Of a stretch of 64,000 nucleotides of DNA, positions 1 through 8,389 are shown one piece after another (within the stretch, counting starts at the first letter, position 1; the number at the start of each line of letters is the position of its first letter). This DNA comes from Opacimonas sp014872805. Lineage in GTDB: Bacteria > Pseudomonadota > Gammaproteobacteria > Enterobacterales > Alteromonadaceae. The position numbers were made by a program, and so were the translations under genes. The DNA lies in NCBI GenBank assembly GCA_014872805.1, contig WKFN01000011.1:1-64000 (forward strand), in the 5' to 3' direction. A model generated the notes under the pieces. The model saw nothing but the letters and a program-made list of their open reading frames with translations. It had not been told where the DNA came from and did no database searches.

Positions 1-1
1 C

Positions 2-1132
2 GGCCACGTTGACCACGGTAAAACGACATTAACCGCAGCGATCACTACTGTACTAGCAAAGACTTACGGTGGTTCAGCGCAAGCATTCGATCAAATCGAT
101 AACGCACCAGAAGAGCGTGAGCGTGGTATCACCATCGCAACGTCTCACGTTGAATATGACACTCCAACTCGTCACTACGCGCACGTAGACTGCCCAGGAC
201 ACGCTGACTATGTTAAAAACATGATCACCGGTGCTGCTCAGATGGACGGTGCGATTTTGGTGGTTGCGGCGACTGATGGCCCAATGCCACAGACTCGTGA
301 GCACATCCTATTAGGTCGTCAGGTTGGCGTACCTTACATCATCGTATTCATGAACAAGTGTGACATGGTTGACGATGAAGAATTATTAGAATTAGTAGAG
401 ATGGAAGTTCGTGAACTTCTTTCTGAATACGAATTCCCAGGCGATGACTTGCCTGTTATCCAAGGTTCAGCGCTGAAAGCCCTAGAAGGTGACGAAGCGT
501 GGGAAGCGAAAATCGTCGAACTAGGTGAAGCGTTAGATTCCTATATCCCAGAGCCAGAGCGTGACATCGATAAGCCATTCATCTTGCCAATCGAAGACGT
601 ATTCTCAATCTCAGGTCGTGGTACAGTTGTAACAGGCCGTGTTGAGCAAGGTATCATCAAAGTAGGTGAAGAAGTTGAAATCGTTGGTATCAAAGAGACA
701 ACGACTACCACTTGTACTGGTGTTGAGATGTTCCGTAAGTTGCTAGACGAAGGTCGTGCAGGTGAGAACGTTGGTGTTCTATTACGTGGTACTAAGCGTG
801 ATGAAGTTGAACGTGGTCAAGTATTAGCGAAGCCTGGTTCAATCAACCCACACACTAAGTTTGAAGCAGAAGTATACGTACTGAGCAAAGACGAAGGTGG
901 CCGTCATACGCCATTCTTCAAAGGCTATCGTCCACAGTTCTACTTCCGTACAACTGACGTAACTGGTGCGGTAGAGCTACCAGAAGGCGTAGAGATGGTA
1001 ATGCCTGGCGACAACTTGAAGTTTGTTGTTGAGCTAATTGCCCCAATCGCGATGGACGAAGGTTTACGCTTCGCAATCCGTGAAGGTGGTCGTACAGTAG
1101 GTGCGGGCGTTGTAGCGAAAATCATCGACTAA
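2..1132 (+). CDS. tuf: Elongation factor Tu, 5'-truncated by the window edge
   Basis: EF-Tu is the GTPase that delivers aminoacyl-tRNA to the ribosomal A site. The window opens inside the gene at the P-loop GHVDHGKTT, followed by the switch region RGITI, the DCPGHADY motif and the NKCDMVD guanine-specificity motif; domains II and III run to the C-terminus ending in VAKIID. 376 residues are present, so about 18 N-terminal residues are missing, which would give the usual 394. Codons are those of a very highly expressed gene (CGT, GGT, GAA dominate). A strong terminator follows at 1164, so tuf ends its transcription unit here. Identification is essentially certain; whether this is one of two tuf copies cannot be seen. 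Confidence 0.98.
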   Translation, partial: GHVDHGKTTLTAAITTVLAKTYGGSAQAFDQIDNAPEERERGITIATSHVEYDTPTRHYAHVDCPGHADYVKNMITGAAQMDGAILVVAATDGPMPQTREHILLGRQVGVPYIIVFMNKCDMVDDEELLELVEMEVRELLSEYEFPGDDLPVIQGSALKALEGDEAWEAKIVELGEALDSYIPEPERDIDKPFILPIEDVFSISGRGTVVTGRVEQGIIKVGEEVEIVGIKETTTTTCTGVEMFRKLLDEGRAGENVGVLLRGTKRDEVERGQVLAKPGSINPHTKFEAEVYVLSKDEGGRHTPFFKGYRPQFYFRTTDVTGAVELPEGVEMVMPGDNLKFVVELIAPIAMDEGLRFAIREGGRTVGAGVVAKIID

Positions 1133-1163
1133 TTTGTCTGGAACAAATTAGAACGAATAAGAA

Positions 1164-1189
1164 AACCCAGCTACGGCTGGGTTTTTTAT
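1164..1189 (+). terminator. Rho-independent terminator of tuf
   Basis: An 8-bp stem AACCCAGC / GCTGGGTT closes on a TACG tetraloop and is followed by a T-rich tract. It lies 32 bases after the tuf stop codon. Confidence 0.92.
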
Positions 1190-1319
1190 TTGGTCCGTAG
1201 GGCGGAGGGCTGGATGCCCGGATAATGATTTTACCCACCCTTATGAATTAAGCGACCATAACGCGTGAACTAGACTATAGTGAAAAGGAACCTTTAAATA
1301 AAACAAGGGATGTTTATCC

Positions 1320-2099
1320 ATGCAAAAAATTGTCATTATCATATCTGTTATTGTTGCTGTGATTGCTGGTGGTATATGGTATGTCTTTAGTCAAACTGGC
1401 ACATTAATCAAACAACAAGTAGAACAACAAGCTTCGGAATATCTTGGCACTAAGGTATCTCTTGGCAACGCAGAGATATCTCTCTCTGATGGTCGGTTAT
1501 CTTTATCTGAGTTAAACGTGCAAAACCCGCAAGGCTTCTCGCAAAATAATGCTTTGTCTTTACAGAATATCACCTTGGATCTGGGGACACCACGCGGTGA
1601 TGCGTATGTTGTGGATCAATTTTCGATTAATCTGCCTGTAATTCTTTATGAAACCGATAGCAGTACAAGCAGTAATCTTCTCACTATCAAAGATCATATA
1701 CAATCTATAATGCCTAAAAAAGAAGCCACACCAGCGCCTACCAAGACAGCACAACCCATGGTGATCATTAATAATATCGTGATTGCTGATACGCGCTTAA
1801 AGTTGGATTTTTCCGCATTGCCAGTGGGGCAGTTGGGCGTTGAGCAAACCGCATATATAATAACGTTACCTAGTTTTCATTTGGGAGCCATTGGGCAACC
1901 GAACGGGATCCCTGCTGATCAAATCGGAGCAGCGGTGACGGATGCACTACTTACTGAGGTCATTAAAGTAGCTAAGGCAGAGGCCAAAAAGGCAGCTAAG
2001 GATGCCGCTAGAGACAAAATCAATGAAGCGCTAGATAAACAAAAAGATAAACTTAAAGACAAAATGAAAGATAAACTAAAAGACCTTATAGGAGGCTAG
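1320..2099 (+). CDS. AsmA-like / DUF748-like membrane-anchored protein
   Basis: The 259-residue product starts with one hydrophobic segment (residues 4-24) and no obvious cleavage site, so it is probably anchored in the inner membrane and faces the periplasm. Residues 30-190 show the pattern of AsmA/DUF748-type proteins: an early amphipathic helix, then alternating beta strands such as VSLGNAEISLSDGRLSL and LNVQNPQGF. The last 45 residues are an unusual Lys/Asp/Ala-rich tail with DKLKDKMKDKLKD periodicity that should form a charged helix. It follows the tuf terminator and has its own weak Shine-Dalgarno (AAGGGATG). AsmA-like proteins are linked to envelope lipid transport; the specific role here is unknown. 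Family assignment is by pattern only. Confidence 0.6.
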   Translation: MQKIVIIISVIVAVIAGGIWYVFSQTGTLIKQQVEQQASEYLGTKVSLGNAEISLSDGRLSLSELNVQNPQGFSQNNALSLQNITLDLGTPRGDAYVVDQFSINLPVILYETDSSTSSNLLTIKDHIQSIMPKKEATPAPTKTAQPMVIINNIVIADTRLKLDFSALPVGQLGVEQTAYIITLPSFHLGAIGQPNGIPADQIGAAVTDALLTEVIKVAKAEAKKAAKDAARDKINEALDKQKDKLKDKMKDKLKDLIGG

Positions 2100-2229
2100 T
2101 TTCGGAATAGTGATTTATCGCTTCATTTGTGTTTAGCCTAAGGTGTAAAGTGGTTGTACATGCAGCCCTATTTGACACTCAATGCAAAGCCTTTTAGGAT
2201 GCAGTCATTACATTTTTGCGGGTCCAATA

Positions 2230-3969
2230 ATGCCTCAATCTTCTTTGCTCCTATGGCTATATCAGTTTCTCAAACCGCATAAACTTCGAATTTTTATTGC
2301 GATGTTCGCATTATTAATTAGTGCCGGCAGTTGGTTAGTGCTTGGGCAAGGAATAAAGCTGGTCATTGACCGCGGTTTTGTGGCCAATGATGAAGACTTC
2401 CTCAATCAGATGCTACTGGCCGTGGTTGCCATTGCTGTCGTAGGTTGTGTTGCGACATATTTTCGTTTTTACAATATGCTTTGGCTTGGTGAGAGAGTGA
2501 GTGCTAACATACGTAATGCGCTTTACGAGCAAATGCTGCGCTTGGATATGAGTTTTTACAGTCGCAATCGCACTGGCGAAGTCATTTCACGCTTTACCTC
2601 AGATACCACGGTGTTACAAAGTGTCATCGGGATGGGGTTATCGATGGCCATTCGTTCCTCAGTGACGTTTATTGGGGCGTTTATTCTGATGCTTTTTACC
2701 AGCGTGAAACTGACCGGCCTTGTCATGTTGGCGATTCCCTTTATTTTACTTCCTATCAAGTTACTGGGCAAAAAAGTCCGGCATTATGCGCAAGTGTCAC
2801 AAGACAAAGTAGCGGATATGAGTGCGCATATCGACCAGTCTTTGCATGGCATTCACACCATTCAGGCCTATACTCAAGAAGCGCATGATGTCTCGTCTTT
2901 ACACAGCAAAGTCGAGCAAGTAATGGGGGCAGCGGAACAACGCATTCATTATCGCGCGTTGTTAATTATTTGTATTATGGCGATAAGTATTTTTGCGGTG
3001 GTGTTTGTGGCTTGGATTGGTGCGACAGCCGTGATAAGTGGTGAGTTAAGTCCAGGAAGCCTAAGTGCATTTATTTTTTATGCTGTCATGGCCGGTGGTG
3101 CTGTGGCGACCATCAGCGAAGTGATTGGTGAAATCCAAAAAGCCAAAGGTGCCTCCGCAAGGGTCCGTGAATTACTGCAAGAGCCGGTACAGATACGGGA
3201 AACTATGCAACCAGGTTGGGTGTTCTCTGAAACGATAGAGGACATTTTGCGGCTAGAAGCACTCTCTTTTCGTTACCAAGAAATAGGCGAATACGCTTTG
3301 CGCAATCTCAATCTTTCCATCAGTGCTGGGCAGACTGTTGCGATAGTTGGGCCTAGTGGAGCTGGTAAATCTACGTTGATGGATCTACTGTTGGATTTTT
3401 ATCCGCCAACATCTGGCCGAATAACTCTTGCTAACACTGAATATTCTAAATTATCGCAAACGCAAATCCGGGCATCGTTTGCTTTAGTGGCACAGGCCCC
3501 AGTTATTTTTGCTACTGATATCGCGCAGAATATCGGTTATGGTGATCATCACGCATCCTGTGAGGCGATTGTACAGGCAGCTAAACTCGCTAATGCGCAT
3601 GAGTTTATCATGGCTTTGCCAGAGCAATATGCGACCCAAGTGGGCGAACGAGGCATTAAGTTATCAGGTGGTCAAAAACAACGCATCGCCATTGCCAGAG
3701 CCTTTCTCGCCAATCGCCCTATTTTGTTGTTAGATGAAGCAACCAGTGCGTTAGATGCGGGCAGTGAGCAAGCCGTACAACAAGGTCTCGCCAATTTGAT
3801 GGAAGATCGCACCACGATTGTTATTGCACATCGTCTCGCGACGGTAAAACACGCAGATATCATCGTGGTCATGGATCAAGGTCAGATAGTGGATAGCGGT
3901 ACGCATGAGGAGTTGATGCTGCGTTGCGACTTATATCACGATCTGGCTAAGTTGCAGTTCGTCAGTTAG
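2230..3969 (+). CDS. MsbA-type ABC transporter (fused permease and ATPase)
   Basis: This is a half-transporter of the exporter type: a six-helix transmembrane domain (about residues 15-310) followed by an ATP-binding domain. Walker A GPSGAGKST begins near residue 374, the signature LSGGQKQR near 478, Walker B ILLLDEATSALD near 498, and the switch histidine is in IAHRLAT. Such proteins work as homodimers that flip lipids, lipid A or drugs across the inner membrane. I choose the ATG at 2230 (MPQSSLLLW) because the upstream in-frame ATG at 2182 would add 16 residues unlike the family. No kdtA/lpxK neighbour supports the essential MsbA role, so the substrate is open. A minus-strand open frame ends within its stop codon. 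Confidence 0.9.
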   Translation: MPQSSLLLWLYQFLKPHKLRIFIAMFALLISAGSWLVLGQGIKLVIDRGFVANDEDFLNQMLLAVVAIAVVGCVATYFRFYNMLWLGERVSANIRNALYEQMLRLDMSFYSRNRTGEVISRFTSDTTVLQSVIGMGLSMAIRSSVTFIGAFILMLFTSVKLTGLVMLAIPFILLPIKLLGKKVRHYAQVSQDKVADMSAHIDQSLHGIHTIQAYTQEAHDVSSLHSKVEQVMGAAEQRIHYRALLIICIMAISIFAVVFVAWIGATAVISGELSPGSLSAFIFYAVMAGGAVATISEVIGEIQKAKGASARVRELLQEPVQIRETMQPGWVFSETIEDILRLEALSFRYQEIGEYALRNLNLSISAGQTVAIVGPSGAGKSTLMDLLLDFYPPTSGRITLANTEYSKLSQTQIRASFALVAQAPVIFATDIAQNIGYGDHHASCEAIVQAAKLANAHEFIMALPEQYATQVGERGIKLSGGQKQRIAIARAFLANRPILLLDEATSALDAGSEQAVQQGLANLMEDRTTIVIAHRLATVKHADIIVVMDQGQIVDSGTHEELMLRCDLYHDLAKLQFVS

Positions 3970-4128
3970 CGGCTTAATAATTCATCAAGGTCCTCTTGTG
4001 AAAGCCGTTCAATACCTCGTTTATAATTGTCCGATATAACGGAGTAAAATGCGCATAGTTCAATCAATTGTTTTTTGCTTTAGATCAATAACAATCCACT
4101 CAGTTTTTTCATAATACAACAGATACAT
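3966..4128 (-). pseudogene. Possible small protein gene interrupted by a 1-base shift in an A6 run
   Basis: On the minus strand an ATG at 4128 opens a 22-codon frame (MYLLYYEKTEWIVIDLKQK...) that stops soon after a run of six A. One frame over, protein-like sequence continues without a stop to 3966 (LIELCAFYSVISDNY, then ERLSQEDLDELLSR). Removing one A from the run joins the two into a single 53-residue product. The composition looks like real protein rather than random sequence, but I recognise no family and see no clear ribosome binding site. It could be a decayed gene, a sequencing error, or chance, since the same stretch must also hold the leader of the gene at 4158. Confidence 0.3.
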
Positions 4129-4157
4129 AATTACACAGCTTCTCAAAAGGCGAGCAA

Positions 4158-5969
4158 ATGAGTCAAAGTGACTGGATCAAGCACATCCATTCTGGCCAGC
4201 GCATTTACATCGGTTCAAATGCCTGTTTACCTCGAACGTTAATCAATCAACTGATTGCACATAAAGCCGATTTCCAAGATATTGAGATCGTTCAGATCTC
4301 AACACTTGGTGAAGCTCCTTGGGCAAGACAGGAATGCGAAGGGCATTTTAAGGTCAATGCGTTATTCATTCATGGACAAGATGTGCGACAAGCGGTGGAA
4401 CAAGGACGTGCGGATTATACACCTATCTTTTTATCCGAGATTTCAACGCTATTTCGCACGGGCACCTTACCCCTGGATGTTGCTCTAATCATGGTCTCAC
4501 CTCCTGATGAATTCGGGTATGTTTCCTGTGGAGTCGGAGTGGATGTCAATCATTCCGCTGCGCGAGCTGCCAAAAAAGTCATCGCCCAAGTCAATCCTCT
4601 GATGCCTCGCACTTCTGGGAATTCTTTTTTGCATGTGTCGCAATTTGCGGCCATGGTTAGGGCGGAGGAGCCTTTACCAGAGTTACCGATACCGCCGATT
4701 GATGACGTATCACAGCGCATTGGTCAGTATGTATCTATGTTGGTGCCTAACCGAGCGACGTTGCAATTGGGTATTGGCGTGATCCCAAATGCCGTATTAA
4801 GCGCGTTAAAAAACCATGTTGATTTGGGACTGCATACGGAAATGTTCAGCGATGGGTTATTGGAGCTAATGGAATATGGCGTCATCACCAATAAGTACAA
4901 AACCTTCCATCCAGGTAAGTCGGTGACCAGTTTTTGCATGGGTTCTCAACGCTTGTACGATTATGTCAACAATAATCCTCATATAGAGTTTTCGCCAAGC
5001 TCGTATGTGAACCTACCATCGAATATTGCCAAAAACGACAACATGATCAGCATCAATAGTGCGTTACAGGTGGATTTAACCGGACAAGTGGTCGCTGATT
5101 CGATCGGTCATGATTTTTATTCTGGCATTGGTGGGCAAATGGACTTTGTATCTGGAGCAACGATGTCCGTTGGTGGTAAGGCCATTATTGCGTTACCTTC
5201 TACGGCCAAGCATTTGACGATTTCTCGCATTGTGCCGACACTTACACCAGGAGCGGGCGTCGTGACTTCCCGAGGACATGTGGATTATGTCGTCACCGAA
5301 TACGGGATTGCTGCGCTCAAAGGTAAATCTGTAAGAGAAAGAGCCTTGGAGCTTATTCGAATCGCACACCCTAAGTTTCGTGCAGAGTTATTAGAACAGG
5401 TACGTCAGTATTATTGGGTACCAGATTATCAAGCGCCAACGGTAGCCGAAATCCCTGAATGGGGAACGGTTCAGTTGCGCAAACATCACTTTAAAGATAA
5501 AGACTATACAGTGAGACCCTTAAATCCTGCAGACGAACGTTCGTTGCAAGATTTTTTCTATTCTCACTCGGATGATACTCTCGTATTGCGCTACGGATAT
5601 ACACCAGAGCAGCTATCGAGACAAAAATCCAGTGCATTGGTCTCAGTGGATCAGTCTGTGGATTGTGCGATTGCGATCATCGAGGAACAAGGGAAACATG
5701 ACATCATTCATGCTGTGGGACGATTTTATCAGACTCAAAATAAAGGTTGTGAAATCGCCTTTGTCACACGAGAGGCCTCCCAAGGTCAGGGCATGGCCTC
5801 TTACCTTGTGGAGCACCTGATCGGCATTGCTCGAGATAGGGGATTGTCGTCTATTTATGCAATGGTCAGATCCAGAAATAAGCCTATGTTGGCGGTATTT
5901 TATAAATTTGGCTTTGCGGTGATCGACGATAGTGATATTCATGAAAAAGAACTCCTGCTGAAGTTGTAA
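4158..5969 (+). CDS. Acetyl-CoA hydrolase/transferase fused to a GNAT acetyltransferase
   Basis: The 603-residue protein has two parts. Residues 1-430 match class I CoA-transferases of the acetate/4-hydroxybutyrate type: the catalytic-glutamate motif LHTEMFSDG places Glu at residue 228, and GGQMDFVSGA and SRGHVDYVVTEYG follow. Residues 450-600 form a GNAT domain (TVRPLNPADE at its start, EASQGQGMASYLVEHLI as the acetyl-CoA-binding motif). The first part should exchange or hydrolyse acetyl-CoA; the second could acetylate a protein lysine or small molecule. The start is supported by AAGGCGAG just upstream. A deacetylase-like gene follows 68 bases downstream on the same strand, and acs lies nearby. 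The fused architecture is known in Gammaproteobacteria; the substrate of the GNAT part is not known. Confidence 0.88.
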   Translation: MSQSDWIKHIHSGQRIYIGSNACLPRTLINQLIAHKADFQDIEIVQISTLGEAPWARQECEGHFKVNALFIHGQDVRQAVEQGRADYTPIFLSEISTLFRTGTLPLDVALIMVSPPDEFGYVSCGVGVDVNHSAARAAKKVIAQVNPLMPRTSGNSFLHVSQFAAMVRAEEPLPELPIPPIDDVSQRIGQYVSMLVPNRATLQLGIGVIPNAVLSALKNHVDLGLHTEMFSDGLLELMEYGVITNKYKTFHPGKSVTSFCMGSQRLYDYVNNNPHIEFSPSSYVNLPSNIAKNDNMISINSALQVDLTGQVVADSIGHDFYSGIGGQMDFVSGATMSVGGKAIIALPSTAKHLTISRIVPTLTPGAGVVTSRGHVDYVVTEYGIAALKGKSVRERALELIRIAHPKFRAELLEQVRQYYWVPDYQAPTVAEIPEWGTVQLRKHHFKDKDYTVRPLNPADERSLQDFFYSHSDDTLVLRYGYTPEQLSRQKSSALVSVDQSVDCAIAIIEEQGKHDIIHAVGRFYQTQNKGCEIAFVTREASQGQGMASYLVEHLIGIARDRGLSSIYAMVRSRNKPMLAVFYKFGFAVIDDSDIHEKELLLKL

Positions 5970-6037
5970 TGCTCAGTAGACAGACACCTGCTATGGTAAA
6001 GGCATAGCATTACCGAACATCAGACAGGGACAGGCCA

Positions 6038-6979
6038 ATGGCAATCAGTATCTTCTCTCATCCTAAATGTCGCAAACACAATATGGATCCTGAACATCCA
6101 GAATGCCCAGAGCGCTTGAGTCAAATTCAAGATCAGCTTATTGCCTCGGGGCTTGCGACAGTGGTGGAGCAAGTCCAAGGCAGTAAAATTGACCGTGAGC
6201 ATCTGTATTATGCGCACAGTCATCCCTACATTGATGAATTGTTTCATCAGGATGCATTGCTCCAAGAAAAAGCCAAAACGGAGGACAATCCGCATATTTG
6301 GCTCGACGATGACACGATCATGATGCAAGATTCGTTGACTGCGGCGTTATACGCAGCAGGGTGTGCTAAAGATGCTGTTGATGAGGTGTTTCAGCGTCAA
6401 GATACTCGAGCGTTTTGTACGATTCGACCACCTGGTCACCATGCATGTCGCGACAAAGCAATGGGATTTTGTCTGATTAACAATGTAGCCGTTGCAGCAA
6501 CCTACGCGCAACATCGCTATGGGATAGAGCGCGTCGCCATCGTAGATTTTGATGTGCACCACGGCAATGGTACGGAAGATATTTTTAAACACAAGCCGTC
6601 GGTGTTGTTTTGTTCGTCGTTTCAACACCCGTTTTATCCGTTTGGTGGCGTAGACGATCAGCCAGACCATTTTTATTCCGTGCCACTCAAAGCGGGGGAT
6701 GATGGCAGCGTGTTTCATCAAGCTGTGGCACATTGGTTTAAAGCGATTGATGAATTTGCACCGGAACTCATTCTAATTTCCGCAGGATTTGATGCGCACC
6801 AAGAGGACGATTTGGGGCATGTGCGTTTGGTTGAAGACGATTACGTGTGGATCACACGTGAATTGCGTAGATTAGCCGATAAGCATTGCCAAGGTCGGTT
6901 GGTGTCTATGTTAGAAGGCGGTTACGCCTTGAGTGCGTTAGGGCGTTCAGTGGTGGCGCATGTGAAAGAGTTATTGTAA
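6038..6979 (+). CDS. Histone deacetylase-family hydrolase (AcuC/class II-like)
   Basis: This 313-residue zinc hydrolase carries the full arginase/deacetylase signature: HPECPERL near the N-terminus, RPPGHHA with the catalytic His134/His135, the zinc ligands Asp172 and His174 in DFDVHHGNGT, the third ligand Asp252 in SAGFDAH, and LEGGYAL near the C-terminus. Bacterial members remove acyl groups from protein lysines, polyamines or other acetylated amines. It sits 68 bases after the CoA-transferase/GNAT fusion with the same orientation, so an acetylation/deacetylation pair is plausible by context. Whether the substrate is a protein such as Acs or a small amine cannot be told from sequence. Confidence 0.92.
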   Translation: MAISIFSHPKCRKHNMDPEHPECPERLSQIQDQLIASGLATVVEQVQGSKIDREHLYYAHSHPYIDELFHQDALLQEKAKTEDNPHIWLDDDTIMMQDSLTAALYAAGCAKDAVDEVFQRQDTRAFCTIRPPGHHACRDKAMGFCLINNVAVAATYAQHRYGIERVAIVDFDVHHGNGTEDIFKHKPSVLFCSSFQHPFYPFGGVDDQPDHFYSVPLKAGDDGSVFHQAVAHWFKAIDEFAPELILISAGFDAHQEDDLGHVRLVEDDYVWITRELRRLADKHCQGRLVSMLEGGYALSALGRSVVAHVKELL

Positions 6980-7103
6980 GCGGGGCTGAATGAAATTACA
7001 GAATGTTATTCTGACTTTACATGGAGAGGCTAGGTAAGGTATGTTTAGCTCAACCATAGTACTGTTCATAACTCTTTTATAATAATAAATAAGGACAACC
7101 GGT

Positions 7104-8156
7104 ATGGAATTTTCTCCTCTTGGGACTTCTGGCCTGAATGTCTCTCGTGTTTGCTTGGGCACTATGACATGGGGCCTGCAGAACAACCAAGCTGATGCTG
7201 ATGCACAGATTGACTATGCGTTTGAGCGCGGCATTAACTTTATGGATACGGCCGAGATGTACCCAGTGCCTCCTTCAGCGGAAACTGTGGGCGCAACCGA
7301 ACGTTACATTGGCGATTATTTTTCTCGCAATCCAACTAAACGCAGTGATTGGATCCTCGCGACCAAAATTGTTGGCAAAGGCCTTCCTTGGATCAGAGGC
7401 GGCAAAGGCATTGATAAAGCGTCAATATCTGTTGCGTTAGAAGGTTCACTCAAACAACTTAATACGGATCACATTGATGTATATCAATTACATTGGCCAA
7501 ACCGTGGGACTGCGCATTTTGGCACGCATTGGCCAAATGATATCAAAGCAACTAAAACCGATGTGCAAAAAGAAATCGAACGCAAGCGAGGCGTGGTAGA
7601 GGCACTTGGAGATGCAATACAATCGGGTAAAGTTCGTCATTGGGGCTTATCTGATGATACGCCATGGGGTATACATACTTTTTTAAATTTGTGTGATGAG
7701 TTAGGGGTCCCTCGTCCGGTCTCCATTCAAAACGAGTTTAACTTACTGCATGCTAAAGACTGGCCTTATCTTATCGAAATCTGTGTGTTTGAAAACATAG
7801 CGTACTTACCATGGTCGCCCCTTGCTGCAGGGATGTTATCGGGTAAATATCTTAACGGCGCACGTCCAAAAGGATCTCGTTGGAGTATGGAGCAGCGCAT
7901 GGGACTGTTTAGAGATACGCCAATTGCCAATGAAGCTGTAGCGGAATACGTGCAACTAGCATCAGACCTTGGCATGACACCCTCACAACTCGCACTCAAA
8001 TGGTGTGATTACATTGATGGGGTGACCTCAACCATTATTGGCGCTACTAAACTCAGTCAGCTTGAAGAAGATATCGATGCCTTTGCAACGCCTCTAACGG
8101 AAAGTGAGTTTGACAGTATTCAAGCCATCTTCAAACGCTATCCAATTGCCTTTTAA
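7104..8156 (+). CDS. tas: NADP(H)-dependent aldo/keto reductase, Tas-like
   Basis: A 350-residue TIM-barrel oxidoreductase that closely resembles E. coli Tas throughout: LGTSGLNVSRVCLGTMTWG at the start, MDTAEMYPVPP containing the catalytic Asp and Tyr, YQLHWPNRG with the active-site His, SIQNEFNLL, WSPLAAGMLSGKYLNG, and TIIGATKLSQL in the cofactor-binding end. Aldo/keto reductases reduce carbonyls using NADPH in the cytoplasm; the natural substrate of Tas proteins is unclear. It has a GGACAACC sequence upstream and stands alone between the deacetylase and acs. A hairpin follows at 8216. Confidence 0.9.
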   Translation: MEFSPLGTSGLNVSRVCLGTMTWGLQNNQADADAQIDYAFERGINFMDTAEMYPVPPSAETVGATERYIGDYFSRNPTKRSDWILATKIVGKGLPWIRGGKGIDKASISVALEGSLKQLNTDHIDVYQLHWPNRGTAHFGTHWPNDIKATKTDVQKEIERKRGVVEALGDAIQSGKVRHWGLSDDTPWGIHTFLNLCDELGVPRPVSIQNEFNLLHAKDWPYLIEICVFENIAYLPWSPLAAGMLSGKYLNGARPKGSRWSMEQRMGLFRDTPIANEAVAEYVQLASDLGMTPSQLALKWCDYIDGVTSTIIGATKLSQLEEDIDAFATPLTESEFDSIQAIFKRYPIAF

Positions 8157-8215
8157 TGGACCATTTGTTAAAAAATATTGTTATAAAACAACGTTCATTT
8201 TGGTGATTTTTACCT

Positions 8216-8245
8216 AACGCAGTAGGTTTTGTTTTCTACTGCGTT
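8216..8245 (+). repeat. Perfect 10-bp inverted repeat between the aldo/keto reductase gene and acs
   Basis: The arms AACGCAGTAG and CTACTGCGTT flank a 10-base T-rich loop. No T tract follows on either strand, so it is not a typical intrinsic terminator. It lies 145 bases upstream of the acs start, where it could end the upstream transcript with help from other factors or act as a regulatory site. Confidence 0.55.
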
Positions 8246-8389
8246 CGTCTTACATACCTTGGTATGATTAGCTTTGCTGTGTTTGGTAAAACCATTTGCA
8301 TAGACCAAAGTCCTATTTTTAAAAACCTCAGAATCGCTACATTAGTCCTCAGTAATTTAACAAATATTTAAAACTGCAATGGAGGCAAT

